From Methylotenera oryzisoli (GTDB lineage: Bacteria; Pseudomonadota; Gammaproteobacteria; Burkholderiales; Methylophilaceae): DNA of 64,000 nt. The position numbers were made by a program, and so were the translations under genes. The stretch covers positions 119,481 through 183,480 of the forward strand of contig CAMDTL010000001.1 in NCBI GenBank assembly GCA_945907735.1, given 5' to 3'. The notes beneath the pieces are model-generated. The model saw nothing but the letters and a program-made list of their open reading frames with translations. It was not told the DNA's origin and searched no databases. Below are positions 1-8,953 of this stretch, one piece after another (the stretch's first letter is position 1; every line of letters begins with the position of its first letter).

Positions 1-299
1 AACTCTTTGGCTGTTTTTCTATCCATATCCCAAATTTTGCCAAACTCGCGCATCGGTGGAATTTTGGTAAACCCTTCGCGAAAACGTTGCACACGGCCAC
101 CTTCGTGATCTACCGCGATTAAAATTGGCGGGCTGCGAACCGTATGGATACTAGCTGTCAGAGCGCTTAATTGCGCGCAATTTTCAAAGTTGCGTGCAAA
201 TAAAATCACGCCACCAACCAGCGGATGTTGCAAGCGTTTAATGTCGTCGGCAGTGAGTGCCTTACCGACAATGTCTAACATGACAGGACCTAGCGACAT
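1..299 (-). CDS. nagZ: Beta-N-acetylhexosaminidase NagZ, 5' part only
   Basis: This is the N-terminal third (about 99 residues) of a family GH3 beta-N-acetylglucosaminidase; the rest lies beyond the left edge. The protein starts [12 protein letters not shown] and carries the family signature [15 protein letters not shown] near residues 62-76. NagZ is cytoplasmic and removes GlcNAc from anhydro-muropeptides during cell-wall recycling. The ATG at 297-299 is the natural start because the family begins with the same GPVMLD strand. A copy of the dispersed CCGCATGGATATTGG-like motif lies at 135-159 and encodes the T-A-S-I-H-T segment. The family call is secure from the signature. Confidence 0.93.
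   Translation of the reverse strand, partial: MSLGPVMLDIVGKALTADDIKRLQHPLVGGVILFARNFENCAQLSALTASIHTVRSPPILIAVDHEGGRVQRFREGFTKIPPMREFGKIWDMDRKTAKE
135..159 (+). repeat. Dispersed 25-bp motif, copy 1 (in nagZ)
   Basis: Matches the consensus core CCGCATGGATATTGG as CCGTATGGATACTAG. Read on the nagZ strand it encodes A-S-I-H-T. Confidence 0.5.
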
Positions 300-343
300 T
301 GTTGCTTTCTATCTATTTTAATAATATTGAATCATAGCAAAAC

Positions 344-411
344 ATCCTGAGATGTTGAACTTGATTCAGCATCTCACGCTATACCAGATTGCGGGTCAAG
401 CCCAAAATGAC
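344..411. repeat. Dispersed repeat, GATGTTGAACTTGATTCAGC type
   Basis: This intergenic stretch between nagZ and the methyltransferase shares TGAACTTGATTCAG with 1576-1633, and both end in AATGAC. It resembles the widespread GTCATNCTGAACTTG...AATGAC repeats of proteobacteria. Confidence 0.6.
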
Positions 412-412
412 A

Positions 413-1549
413 TCAAGCTTTTAACCGATATAGCGAGGTAATTTCTTTGCTGCGCGCCGCATAAAGTGGGTCAGATTGGTCGCTAGATTTTGCATGTTTT
501 GGCGCAATATCCAACTTTTCAATCATACTTAAACCGGCATCTGCTATCCATTTCATTAATTCTTCATTGCTACGCAAACCCAAGTGCTCAGCTATATCTG
601 AGAGTATTAACCAAGCTTCGCCATTGTCATTCAAGTGCGCTTTTACGCCCGCCAGAAACCCTTTTAACATCGCGCTATTCGGGTCGTAAATGGCGTGCTC
701 AATCGGAGCATTGGCTTTGGCGGGCAGCCACGGTGGGTTACACACAATTAAATCGGCTTTTTTGAAACCGCTGGGGAATAAATTGGCCTGCTCAACTTCA
801 ATATACTCTTTCAAACCTAGCTGGGCGATATTTTCACTGGCGCAATTCAATGCGCGAATATTGTTGTCGGTGGCGATGACTTTTTTAATGCCGCGCGTCA
901 CCAAAATCGCCGCGATGACGCCTGTGCCTGTGCCGATATCAAACGCGGTTTTAAAGTTATTCAGCGGTGCGTTATTAATTAAGTCTAAGTATTCACCGCG
1001 CACTGGACTATATACGCCGTAGTGCGCATGAATATTGGCTTGCATGGCATCGATATAGACGCCTTTTTTACGCCATTCATGCGCGCCCATCATGCCCAAT
1101 AGTTCGCGTAACGATAATAGCAACTTGGCTGGTAATTTATCAATTTTGGGGTCGATAATGAGTGCGCTAGCCACCGCCTCTTTTACCTCAGGCGCACGGC
1201 GTAGCTCACATGCACCATATTTCAGTTCGATTAAAATTTTATTGGTGATACTCGCGCGCTGAATCTGCCGCGCACGATGCTGGTGAAACGCTTCCAGCAT
1301 CGTCGTAGCAGGTTTAATCGGCTTAATATCGAACTTGCGGGTAATCGCCTGCAACAACTGTTTGGCGTTTTGAAAATCACCTGTATAGAGCAAAGCGGTG
1401 CCTTCGCATATCTGCTTGTAAGCCACTTTAGCATTGGTGGTGTCATCGGCCAGCAGTATGTTCTTTGGCGGCGGGCTACCTGCTTCAGATTGCCAATGCG
1501 CTTGCTGCGTGGTTTTTTTATCTTGCCAAGTTGTTATCGTTTCAGTCAA
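413..1549 (-). CDS. Class I SAM-dependent methyltransferase (MTS/RlmG-PrmC-like fold)
   Basis: A 378-residue protein with a C-terminal Rossmann methyltransferase domain. The SAM-binding motif I DIGTGTG is at about residues 204-210, and the motif IV NPPW at about 271-274 is typical of enzymes that methylate amide or exocyclic amino nitrogens (PrmC, RlmG, RsmC, TrmN6). The N-terminal 170 residues are a separate helical region without a recognised motif. The substrate cannot be told from sequence. The start is a TTG (1547-1549) preceded by AGGA at suitable spacing. A dispersed-motif copy sits at 1019-1043, coding for QANIHA just before the conserved HYGVYSPVRGEY segment. Confidence 0.85.
   Translation of the reverse strand: MTETITTWQDKKTTQQAHWQSEAGSPPPKNILLADDTTNAKVAYKQICEGTALLYTGDFQNAKQLLQAITRKFDIKPIKPATTMLEAFHQHRARQIQRASITNKILIELKYGACELRRAPEVKEAVASALIIDPKIDKLPAKLLLSLRELLGMMGAHEWRKKGVYIDAMQANIHAHYGVYSPVRGEYLDLINNAPLNNFKTAFDIGTGTGVIAAILVTRGIKKVIATDNNIRALNCASENIAQLGLKEYIEVEQANLFPSGFKKADLIVCNPPWLPAKANAPIEHAIYDPNSAMLKGFLAGVKAHLNDNGEAWLILSDIAEHLGLRSNEELMKWIADAGLSMIEKLDIAPKHAKSSDQSDPLYAARSKEITSLYRLKA
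1019..1043 (+). repeat. Dispersed 25-bp motif, copy 2 (in the methyltransferase gene)
   Basis: Core GCGCATGAATATTGG with right arm CTTGC, 20 of 25 positions. Encodes A-N-I-H-A. The bases TGCATGGCATC around the right arm are shared with copy 4. Confidence 0.65.
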
Positions 1550-1575
1550 TGTGAGTCCTAAAGGGTAAAATTGCT

Positions 1576-1633
1576 GTCATGCTGAACTTGATTCAGTATC
1601 TAAAATTAGATGGCGGATTGAATCCGCAATGAC
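1576..1633. repeat. Dispersed repeat, GTCATGCTGAACTTGATTCA type
   Basis: It lies between the methyltransferase and yhhQ. GTCAT at one end and AATGAC at the other are inverted, with an inner GGCGGATTGAATCCGC palindrome. It shares a 14-base block with the repeat at 344-411. Confidence 0.65.
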
Positions 1634-1641
1634 AAAAAACA

Positions 1642-2334
1642 TTAAATTTTAAATGGGTTAAAGTCGGTATTTTTATCGTAATAATCTTCGTTCTCGGCTT
1701 TTTTAAGAAAAGCCACTGCTTTATAAACCGCGGGCGTAAACGCAATTTCGACTGCAATTTTAGCGATAATTTGCGCGCCAATGATCAGTGGAATTTTATC
1801 GTTAGGAATAATACCAGTATTCCAAAATGCCAGCGGCACGAACATAATGGTGTCCACAGTTTCGCCAAACACGGTGCTGGTAATGGTGCGCTGCCACAAG
1901 TACTTGCCAGCACTGAAAATTTTCATTTTCGCCATCACAAAACTATTTACAAATTCGCCCACCGCAAACGCAATGAGCCCTGCCAAAGCAATTCGCCAAG
2001 TGCTGCCAAACGCCACTTCATATTCGTGTTGGTTGTTCCAAAATGGCGCAGGCGGCAGCGCGACGATCATCCATGCCATAAACGAAGCAAACGCCAGCCC
2101 AACAAACCCAGCCCAAATCACTCTTCTTGAAGCTGCATAACCATAGACTTCTGTCAAAATATCGCCAAAAATAAACGAAATAGGGAAAAATAAAACGCCA
2201 GCGCCAAAGGTGAGTGTGCCCAACAGCGGCGTATCTATTTGCGTAACTTTGGCTGGACCAATCAAATTGGAACACACCAAAACCGTGACAAATGCTGCCA
2301 TAATTAAGTCGTAATATCGGTAATTTTTGTGCAT
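1642..2334 (-). CDS. yhhQ: Queuosine-precursor transporter, YhhQ/VUT family
   Basis: A polytopic inner-membrane protein with about six hydrophobic segments that matches the DUF165/VUT family; E. coli YhhQ imports 7-cyano-7-deazaguanine and preQ1 for queuosine synthesis. Family-like features are the CSNLIGPAK segment after the first helix, FGDILTEVYGY in the middle, and the GEFVNSFVMAKMK and FGETVDT motifs. I place the start at the ATG at 2332-2334; an in-frame TTG four codons upstream (2344-2346) is possible. It lies a few bases downstream of the dppC-like permease and may share its transcript, although no functional link is known. Confidence 0.9.
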   Translation of the reverse strand: MHKNYRYYDLIMAAFVTVLVCSNLIGPAKVTQIDTPLLGTLTFGAGVLFFPISFIFGDILTEVYGYAASRRVIWAGFVGLAFASFMAWMIVALPPAPFWNNQHEYEVAFGSTWRIALAGLIAFAVGEFVNSFVMAKMKIFSAGKYLWQRTITSTVFGETVDTIMFVPLAFWNTGIIPNDKIPLIIGAQIIAKIAVEIAFTPAVYKAVAFLKKAENEDYYDKNTDFNPFKI

Positions 2335-2351
2335 CCAAATACTCAAGAAAA

Positions 2352-3143
2352 TTAGGTTTCTGCCCTGACATCTAACTTATCTCTAAGTTGATCACCCAGT
2401 AAATTAATCGCCAAAATCAAGCTCATTAAGCTCAAACCCACAATCAACACATAATGCGGCGCCACCAACATATAACGCACACCGTCGCGCAACATGGCAC
2501 CCCAGCTTGCATTGGGCGCTTGTATGCCCAAGCCGAGAAACGACAAACTCGCCTCGGCGATCATTATACTCGCCAAGCTGTAAGTGGCCTCCACAATTAA
2601 AATAGAGCTTAGCAACGGCAAGATATGTTTAAACAAAAGTCGCGGCACGCTGGCGCCGAGCGATTCTGCCGCTTGCACGTGCTGGCGATTGCGCAAACTC
2701 ATGGTTTGTCCGCGCGTCAATCGCGCATAACTCACCCAACCCGTCATGCAAAGCGCAATCATCAAATTAGCCATGCCTGGACCCAATACGGCGGCAAACG
2801 CAATCGCCAATAATATGCCTGGGAAAGCCAAAAAAATATCGGTAATTTGCATCAACATGCGATCAATTTTCCCGCCATAAAAACCTGCCAGTAAGCCAAT
2901 GCATACACCAATAGTCATGCTAATTAACGTCACAAAAATAGCCACCACAAACGAAATCTGCACACCTCTTAAAATGCGCGCCAAAATGTCGCGCCCTAAA
3001 TCATCCGCGCCTAACCAATGTTGAACGTTAGGCGTGGCAAGGATTGCGTTTAAATCGATGCCGTTGCCATGCAAGCCGAATAATAGCCCTAACATGACGG
3101 CCACAATCCAAAATAATAAAATAAATGATGCGATTTTTTTCAC
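2352..3143 (-). CDS. Peptide ABC transporter permease, DppC/OppC type
   Basis: A 263-residue inner-membrane permease of the BPD_transp_1 family with five to six transmembrane helices. The EAA-type cytoplasmic loop, which contacts the ATPase, is visible as AAESLGASVPRLLFKHILP around residues 155-175. The GADDLGRDILAR motif near residue 45 is a hallmark of DppC/OppC/NikC proteins. The start is GTG, overlapping the stop of the DppB-type partner by four bases, which indicates translational coupling. No ATPase gene lies nearby, so the pump must borrow ATP-binding subunits encoded elsewhere. The solute is unknown, but the neighbouring YkuD enzyme suggests a wall-derived peptide. Confidence 0.92.
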   Translation of the reverse strand: MKKIASFILLFWIVAVMLGLLFGLHGNGIDLNAILATPNVQHWLGADDLGRDILARILRGVQISFVVAIFVTLISMTIGVCIGLLAGFYGGKIDRMLMQITDIFLAFPGILLAIAFAAVLGPGMANLMIALCMTGWVSYARLTRGQTMSLRNRQHVQAAESLGASVPRLLFKHILPLLSSILIVEATYSLASIMIAEASLSFLGLGIQAPNASWGAMLRDGVRYMLVAPHYVLIVGLSLMSLILAINLLGDQLRDKLDVRAET

Positions 3144-4057
3144 GCACTTACCCTCACGCGTGGATCGGCAAATCTATAAATAATATCTGTAAATAAATTC
3201 ACCAACACATAACTCAGTGCCACTACCAGTACGCAGGCCTGTGTCACTGGATAATCACGCTTTTCGATGCTCTCCACCAGCAAACGGCCAATACCATCCC
3301 AGCTAAAAATTGTCTCGGTAATTACCGTGCCCGCTAGCAAACTGCCCATTTGCAAGCCGACAATGGTGATAATTGGCAGCAAAGCGGCACGCAAAGCGTG
3401 ACGCACAATGACGGTTTGTTCACTCAAGCCTTTCGCGCGTGCAGTGCGAATAAAATCATCGTGCAACACATCCAATAAACTGGTGCGCGTCATGCGCGTG
3501 AGTATTGCGCTTAAGCCCAAACCCAAAGTAATCGCGGGCAAAATAATTGAACTGTTCGATTCCATGCCGCTGACAGGCAACCAGCCCAGCCATACCGCGA
3601 AAACCAACATCAATATTGGCCCTAGCCAAAACGCGGGCATGGCAGAAAATCGCACCGAAACCATAGTCACCACAAAATCCTGCCAGTGATTCGCCTTAAG
3701 CGCGGCGTAAATGCCCAGCGGAATACCAATCACCAAGCCAATGATAAGTGATGAAATCGCCAGTTTTAAAGTGGCGGGATAACGCGTTTTGATGAGATCG
3801 ATAATCGGCGTTTTTGTGTGTATCGAGCTGCCTAAATCGCCGTGTGCGAGCTTGGCTATATAACGACCAAATTGACTAATTAACGGTTGCTTTAGCCCAA
3901 GGTCTGCACGCAAAGTATCGCGGTCTGCCATGCTGGCCGACTCGCCTAACATTACTTCTACTGGGTCGCCTGGCACTAAATGTATCAGCAAAAAAGTGAG
4001 TAGTAAAACGCCAAAAATGACGGTAGCGAAGCTAGATAATTTTTTAATTAAAAACAC
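3140..4057 (-). CDS. Peptide ABC transporter permease, DppB/OppB type
   Basis: A 305-residue membrane permease with the family N-terminus (one helix followed by HLVPGDPVEVMLGE) and an EAA loop RTARAKGLSEQTVIVRHALR near residues 205-225. It pairs with the downstream DppC-type permease to form the channel of a peptide or nickel importer. Translation starts at GTG (4055-4057), with an AAGGTGG Shine-Dalgarno at about 4062-4068. A GC-rich palindromic repeat of about 80 bp separates it from the upstream YkuD gene and may alter expression within the operon. Confidence 0.92.
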   Translation of the reverse strand: MFLIKKLSSFATVIFGVLLLTFLLIHLVPGDPVEVMLGESASMADRDTLRADLGLKQPLISQFGRYIAKLAHGDLGSSIHTKTPIIDLIKTRYPATLKLAISSLIIGLVIGIPLGIYAALKANHWQDFVVTMVSVRFSAMPAFWLGPILMLVFAVWLGWLPVSGMESNSSIILPAITLGLGLSAILTRMTRTSLLDVLHDDFIRTARAKGLSEQTVIVRHALRAALLPIITIVGLQMGSLLAGTVITETIFSWDGIGRLLVESIEKRDYPVTQACVLVVALSYVLVNLFTDIIYRFADPRVRVSA

Positions 4058-4070
4058 AAACCACCTTAAT

Positions 4071-4149
4071 CCCCTCGCCCATTGTGGGAGAGGGGTAAAG
4101 CCGCATAATCACCCTCTCCCCAACCCTCCCCCGCCTAGGGGGAGGGAGT
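4071..4149. repeat. GC-rich palindromic intercistronic repeat
   Basis: About 80 bp of C-rich and G-rich blocks lie between the YkuD gene and the dppB-like gene. The sequence contains the inverted pair CCCCTCGCCCA / TGGGAGAGGGG and a second palindrome around CCCCCGCCTAGGGGG. Repeats of this look (CCCTCTCCCC...GGGAGAGGG) are dispersed in many proteobacterial genomes. In RNA it would fold into strong hairpins, and there is no T-run after it, so it looks like an interspersed repeat or mRNA stabiliser/attenuator rather than a simple terminator. Confidence 0.7.
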
Positions 4150-4151
4150 AA

Positions 4152-4631
4152 CTATTCTGAAATAAAAACTTGTGTTCCCGCTTCAACCAAATCAAACAAA
4201 GCAATCACATCCTCATTACGCATACGCACGCAGCCGTGCGAGCCAGTTTTTCCCATTTGCGTGGAATCTGGCGTACCGTGAATGTAAATGTAACGCTGCA
4301 TGGTATCCACATTGCCAAGTCGATTTTTGCCAATTTCCTTGCCACTTAACCACAAAATCCGCGTTAAAATCCAATCACGCTCCGGAAACTGCATCATTAA
4401 CTCTGGCGTACAGATTTCACCTGTGGCTCTGCGTCCGACAAACACGGTATTCTGCTCGCAACCTGTACCTATCTTGGCGCGGACAATATGCGTGCCCAAT
4501 GGCGTGCAGCCACTATCTTTCTCGCAACCTACGCCGTTAGCAGCGGTTGAAATGCGATATGTTGCCTTCACCTTGCCAGGTGCATCGAGCAATTTTAGTG
4601 TTTGTTGGGAAATGGAAATTTTAATTTGCAT
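4152..4631 (-). CDS. Signal-less YkuD-domain L,D-carboxypeptidase/transpeptidase (ElsL-like)
   Basis: A compact 159-residue YkuD protein. The catalytic motif is clear: IHG at residues 117-119 and SHGCVRM at 131-137, with Cys134 as nucleophile. It has no signal peptide, lipobox or membrane segment, since the chain starts directly with the first YkuD strand, so it should act in the cytoplasm. Cytoplasmic YkuD enzymes of the ElsL type (Acinetobacter) are L,D-carboxypeptidases that trim recycled tetrapeptides. The gene lies inside a peptide ABC operon and overlaps the end of the binding-protein gene by 11 bases, which supports a role on imported wall peptides. The family is certain; carboxypeptidase activity and location are inferred. 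Confidence 0.85.
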   Translation of the reverse strand: MQIKISISQQTLKLLDAPGKVKATYRISTAANGVGCEKDSGCTPLGTHIVRAKIGTGCEQNTVFVGRRATGEICTPELMMQFPERDWILTRILWLSGKEIGKNRLGNVDTMQRYIYIHGTPDSTQMGKTGSHGCVRMRNEDVIALFDLVEAGTQVFISE

Positions 4632-6090
4632 GATTGCTTATTGTATCCGACCTTATGATTGTCGTTAAATTATCCCAATTGCCATCTGGCTTAGGTGCAT
4701 AGTCTGTAATATTTTTTTGCATGGCGGCAAATTGTCCTTCGTACCACAGCGGAATATAGGGCAATTGCGCATGAATGCGCTGCGTAACGGCAGGCCAATC
4801 CTCATTAGCCAATAATTTATCTAACTCGGTATCTGCATATCTGCCGCGATTAAAACCATTGGGCGGAAAAAAGTCACTGCCAAAGGCTTTGCTGTAGATT
4901 TCTGGCGTTTTAATGCCCACCCAAGTCAGGCCAAAAAGTTGAAAATTACCTTGTTTGACATCGGCAAAAAAGGTGCCCCAATCCAAACTTCTAATCTCTA
5001 AAGCTATGCCAGCTGGCCGCATTTGTGCTTGCAATATGGTGGCAAAGCGTACGCGTTGCGCATCGGTAGAGGTTTTATACACCAACTTTAATGGCAACTT
5101 TATGCCTGCATCTTGCAATAACTTTTTGGCTAATTTTGGATTGTAATCATAGGCAAACAAACTAACACCTAGATTCGTATAGTGTTCTGGCGGCAAAATC
5201 GCAGCTGCGACGCGTGAATTTTTAACCATCACTTTATCGATAATCGCTTGGCGATTGATGGCGTGCGCAATCGCCAATCTTATTTTTTGTTGTTTTAAAA
5301 TAGCATCTTGCATATTTAAACCAAGATAGGAAAAATTAGCGCCAACGCTGGTTTTAACGCTAATTTCAGGTTTGCTTTGCAAATGCTTGACCAGCTCTGG
5401 CGGTAAATCGCCTTGTATTAAATCTGCCTCGCCACGTAAAAGTTTTAGCACCCGCACGGTCGGGTCTTTCACTTCTTGCAGCGAAATGATTTGATTATCG
5501 CCAGTTCTTTTAAGCGTCAGTTTGTTTTGCCAAGATACAAATTCAAGCGCGCCACTGCCAACTGGCTGATGCGAAAAATCGTGGTTTTTTTCGATTAAAG
5601 TTTTGGGCAAAATACCAAGAATTAATTTGGCAACAAAATGCTTGTCTGGCTGTTTTAATTGAAATAAAACTGTGTGTTCATCTTCCACTTTAATGCGTTC
5701 AATATTGGAAAATTCGGCTGCATGTGGCGAATCTTTTAAACTCAGTAACGAATCATAAGTCGCTTTCACATCGTGCGCAGTCAGCGTTTTGCCGTTATGA
5801 AAAGTGGCAGATTTTTGCAATGTGAATCGATAGCTTTTTTCATTTAAAGTATCGCTACTTGATGTGTCGCTAGTAGCCAATACGTATACGGGTTGCATGG
5901 CAGCATCAAAATCGACTAAGGGCTGATAAATTAAGCGATTAACGCGCTCGGAGGCTGCATCGGTGGCGTAGCGCGGATCGAGGTTTAGCGGTGCTTGCGC
6001 GATGGCAAAATTGATTTCACCGATGTTTTCTGGTTTGCCACAAGCCGCAAGGAGCAAACAAAATATCATCAGCAAAATTATTCTCAACAT
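4621..6090 (-). CDS. Peptide ABC transporter substrate-binding lipoprotein (SBP family 5)
   Basis: A 489-residue extracytoplasmic binding protein. The first 21 residues are a lipoprotein signal ending in the lipobox LLAAC, so it should be anchored in a membrane. The mature chain follows the OppA/DppA pattern: a LNLDPRYATDAASERV opening, NGKTLTAHDVKATYDSLL near residue 110, and VGSGALEFVSW around residue 185. I use the ATG at 6088-6090; the longer frame starts at a TTG 13 codons upstream and would bury the signal peptide. It is first in the operon with the YkuD enzyme, two permeases and possibly yhhQ. The ligand is unknown; a wall peptide is plausible from context. Confidence 0.9.
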   Translation of the reverse strand: MLRIILLMIFCLLLAACGKPENIGEINFAIAQAPLNLDPRYATDAASERVNRLIYQPLVDFDAAMQPVYVLATSDTSSSDTLNEKSYRFTLQKSATFHNGKTLTAHDVKATYDSLLSLKDSPHAAEFSNIERIKVEDEHTVLFQLKQPDKHFVAKLILGILPKTLIEKNHDFSHQPVGSGALEFVSWQNKLTLKRTGDNQIISLQEVKDPTVRVLKLLRGEADLIQGDLPPELVKHLQSKPEISVKTSVGANFSYLGLNMQDAILKQQKIRLAIAHAINRQAIIDKVMVKNSRVAAAILPPEHYTNLGVSLFAYDYNPKLAKKLLQDAGIKLPLKLVYKTSTDAQRVRFATILQAQMRPAGIALEIRSLDWGTFFADVKQGNFQLFGLTWVGIKTPEIYSKAFGSDFFPPNGFNRGRYADTELDKLLANEDWPAVTQRIHAQLPYIPLWYEGQFAAMQKNITDYAPKPDGNWDNLTTIIRSDTISNHAN

Positions 6091-6172
6091 GACGGTAATT
6101 TTACACAGGATTGGGTAACTATTTCGCAAAGATTAGGCGCAGATTGCGGGTGTGGTTCGATAAGTTTATCGC

Positions 6173-7558
6173 CTAGCGCTTCAGCTGAATTTTTTCGAAC
6201 AGCGCGATGGATTCTACATGCGCGGTGTGCGGGAACATATTGATCACACCCGCCGCACTTAGGCGGTAACCTTTTTCGTTAACCAAAATATTCGCATCAC
6301 GCGCCAGCGTGGCGGGGTTGCACGAAACGTAAACGATTGTATTTGGCGCAGTGTTTTCAACAATTGACTTCACCAATTCATGTGCGCCATCGCGCGGTGG
6401 ATCAACCAACCATTTATCGAACTTACCATGTTTTAAATTTAGGCCTGCCAAGCTTGCCTCAGTCATTTTAAACAAATCAGCCACGCCAAATGTTACCTTG
6501 CTAATATTGTTTAATTTCGCACTTTCATTAGCGCGTTCTACCAAATTCGCCAGACCTTCCAAACCCAATACTTGTGCGCCGCTGCGCGCGATGGGCAGCG
6601 TAAAATTACCAATACCGCAGAAAAAATCGGCAATGTTTTCACCCGCCTTTGGATTTAAAAGCTGCATGGCACTGTGTATCATTTCGCGGTTAATTTGCGG
6701 GTTGACTTGGGTAAATTCATTCGGTTTAAATGGATAATTTAAATCAAATTCAGGCAGGCTGTAAGCCAGCATCGGTGCAGTTTGTAGGTCGCCTGTTGAA
6801 TAGTAATATTTAATCGTGTCGGGGCCTTTTGTTTGCGTCCAAATTTGTACTTTGTGCACATCGGCAAAGGCTTTCAGTAGCGTTTCATCGTTTTCAGTCA
6901 ACACGTCCATAATGCGCAAAATCAAAACGATTACATTGCCTTCACCCACCGCCAGCTCAATTTGCGGCAATTTATCGCGTATGCTCAACTCAAAAATCAT
7001 CGTCTGCAAGGGTGCAATTAGCGCAGAAACTTCAGGCACTAACACTTCGCAGCTGTTCATATCCGCCACGTAGCGCGTGCCTTTCTCGTTAAAGCCCACC
7101 AACACGCGCTGCTTTTTCTGCACATATTTCACGCTCAAACGCGCCTTGTGGCGATAGCCCCAAGTTGGCCCATACAGCGGTGGCAACATGTTTTCGGCCT
7201 GCATTTTGCCAATGTGCTGTAAATCCGCCTCCAGCAACTTTTGCTTTTCTGCGACTTGCGCTTGTGCATCCAAATGCTGCAATTTACAACCGCCGCACAA
7301 GCCAAAGTGCGGACATTTTGGTGTAACACGTTGATTCGATGGTATTAATACTTCCACCACATTGGCGATTTCGTAACTCGCCTTGATGTGGTTTGCACGA
7401 TACGTCACTTTTTCTTGCGGCAACGCGCCATCAATAAAAATGGTTTTACCCTCCACATGCGCAACACCACGTCCTTCTTGGTCTAGCGACTCGATGGTGG
7501 CAATTAAGATTGGATTTTCTGCTGGGTTTTGGCGGGATTTATTGCAATTTCTTCTCAT
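6173..7558 (-). CDS. rlmD: 23S rRNA (uracil-1939-C5)-methyltransferase RlmD
   Basis: A 461-residue RNA m5U methyltransferase. An N-terminal TRAM domain (residues 15-70) is followed by the iron-sulfur cysteines of [10 protein letters not shown] (Cys82, 88, 91) and a further Cys near residue 165. The SAM domain has [12 protein letters not shown] and the substrate motif DPPRDGA, and the catalytic nucleophile lies in [13 protein letters not shown] near residue 415. All catalytic features are intact and the length matches E. coli RlmD. It begins with an ATG at 7556-7558 and is transcribed in the same direction as lpxH, about 100 bases downstream of it. Confidence 0.94.
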   Translation of the reverse strand: MRRNCNKSRQNPAENPILIATIESLDQEGRGVAHVEGKTIFIDGALPQEKVTYRANHIKASYEIANVVEVLIPSNQRVTPKCPHFGLCGGCKLQHLDAQAQVAEKQKLLEADLQHIGKMQAENMLPPLYGPTWGYRHKARLSVKYVQKKQRVLVGFNEKGTRYVADMNSCEVLVPEVSALIAPLQTMIFELSIRDKLPQIELAVGEGNVIVLILRIMDVLTENDETLLKAFADVHKVQIWTQTKGPDTIKYYYSTGDLQTAPMLAYSLPEFDLNYPFKPNEFTQVNPQINREMIHSAMQLLNPKAGENIADFFCGIGNFTLPIARSGAQVLGLEGLANLVERANESAKLNNISKVTFGVADLFKMTEASLAGLNLKHGKFDKWLVDPPRDGAHELVKSIVENTAPNTIVYVSCNPATLARDANILVNEKGYRLSAAGVINMFPHTAHVESIALFEKIQLKR

Positions 7559-7659
7559 GCGCGTATTTTAGCCGATAAGCCAAAAATAGCGTAATCACAA
7601 AATAGTGATAAGCCACATGTAGCATACATCTTTACATTTAAGTACTGGCGGATAAAACG

Positions 7660-8388
7660 CTAAGTCTCGAGCATTTGGGAGTGGCAGCCGTTAGCATCTA
7701 ATTTAAGGTAACTTCCTTGTTCGTACCAATCGCCCAACACCCAGCGCTCACAAGTTTTTCTATCCAGGGCGTGCATGTGTTTTTGGGGGCGGTGCGTGTG
7801 CCCATGAATGAAGATGGGCGGGTACGAAAACTCGCGCAACAAATCATCCACAGCGGCAGCATTGACATCCATAATCTGCACGGATTTGATGGATTTTTCT
7901 TGCTCACTTTTAGCGCGCAATTGCTCGATATAGGCGACTCTCGCAGCTAAAGGCTGGCTTAAAAATTGCATTTGCCACGTGTTGCTGCGCACTTCGTTGC
8001 GAAATTTTTGGTAGGCGACATCATCTGTGCATAGCGCATCGCCGTGACTTAATAACACCGGATTGCCGTAAAGTGTAATTAAACTTGGGTCGGGCAAAAT
8101 TTTAATGCCAGTCGCTTTTTCAAAGCCATCAGCCATTAAAAAATCACGATTTCCAGCTATAAAAAACACGGGAACATTTTTAGAGAGCCTGCGCAGCGCA
8201 TCAATACTGGCTCGTTGGGCACCGACTGCGATAGTGTCGTCGCCTGCCCAATATTCAAATAAATCGCCCAAGATATACAGCACCTGTGCTTTAACAGCCA
8301 TTTTTTCTAAAAACTGAATAAACGCTTGCGTAATACGCGGGCGAGAATCACTGAGGTGTAAATCGGAAATAAATAGGCAGTGCTCCAT
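7660..8388 (-). CDS. lpxH: UDP-2,3-diacylglucosamine diphosphatase LpxH
   Basis: A 242-residue calcineurin-like phosphoesterase that hydrolyses UDP-2,3-diacylglucosamine to lipid X in lipid A synthesis, at the cytoplasmic face of the inner membrane. Metal-binding motifs are visible in order: SDLHL (residues 8-12), LGDLFEYW (about 41-48), GNRDF (about 79-83), LSHGDALCTDD (about 114-124) and HGHTHRP near residue 195. The length fits the family. The ATG at 8386-8388 is only 16 bases after the end of ppiB, so the two are probably cotranscribed. Confidence 0.95.
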   Translation of the reverse strand: MEHCLFISDLHLSDSRPRITQAFIQFLEKMAVKAQVLYILGDLFEYWAGDDTIAVGAQRASIDALRRLSKNVPVFFIAGNRDFLMADGFEKATGIKILPDPSLITLYGNPVLLSHGDALCTDDVAYQKFRNEVRSNTWQMQFLSQPLAARVAYIEQLRAKSEQEKSIKSVQIMDVNAAAVDDLLREFSYPPIFIHGHTHRPQKHMHALDRKTCERWVLGDWYEQGSYLKLDANGCHSQMLET

Positions 8389-8404
8389 GTGAGAATCGTG
8401 CGCG

Positions 8405-8896
8405 CTAAATAATGCTAGCTTTTTCTATTGTCACCGGCTCAGCAGGCACGTCACTGTGACCAGCTTTTCTGGTAGTTTTGACTTTTTTAATTTTATCGAC
8501 CACATCCATGCCTGCCACCACTTTTCCAAATACGCAGTAACCCCAGCCACTGGCGTTTTTTGCAGTATGGTTTAAAAAATCGTTATCGGTCGCGTTAATA
8601 AAAAATTGGCTGCTGGCAGAGTCTGGAATCGAAGTGCGCGCCATCGCAATCGTGTAATTGTCATTGCTTAAGCCGTTATCGGCTTCATTTTTAATTTCAG
8701 CTTTGGTTTTTTTCTGCTGCATGTCAGCATCAAAACCGCCACCTTGAATCATAAAACCATCAATGACACGATGAAAAATCACGCCGTCATAAAAACCGCT
8801 TTCCACATACTGTAAAAAATTGGCCACAGTAATCGGCGCTTTCTCTGCGTTAAGTTCAAGTGTAATGTCGCCAAAATTGGTGATGAGTTTAACCAA
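8405..8896 (-). CDS. ppiB: Peptidyl-prolyl cis-trans isomerase B, cytoplasmic cyclophilin
   Basis: A 163-residue cyclophilin without signal peptide. The active-site segments [15 protein letters not shown] and [10 protein letters not shown] are intact. It starts at a TTG (8894-8896) preceded by AAGGA six bases away, and no nearby ATG would preserve the conserved first strand [10 protein letters not shown]. It lies between a periplasmic paralogue (ppiA) and lpxH, all on the same strand. The pair ppiA-ppiB probably arose by duplication, a common arrangement in betaproteobacteria. Confidence 0.94.
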   Translation of the reverse strand: MVKLITNFGDITLELNAEKAPITVANFLQYVESGFYDGVIFHRVIDGFMIQGGGFDADMQQKKTKAEIKNEADNGLSNDNYTIAMARTSIPDSASSQFFINATDNDFLNHTAKNASGWGYCVFGKVVAGMDVVDKIKKVKTTRKAGHSDVPAEPVTIEKASII

Positions 8897-8953
8897 AATA
8901 AATCCTTAAAAATAAATAAATAATGAATGAAAAGTTGAAAGTTTAAACGTAAG

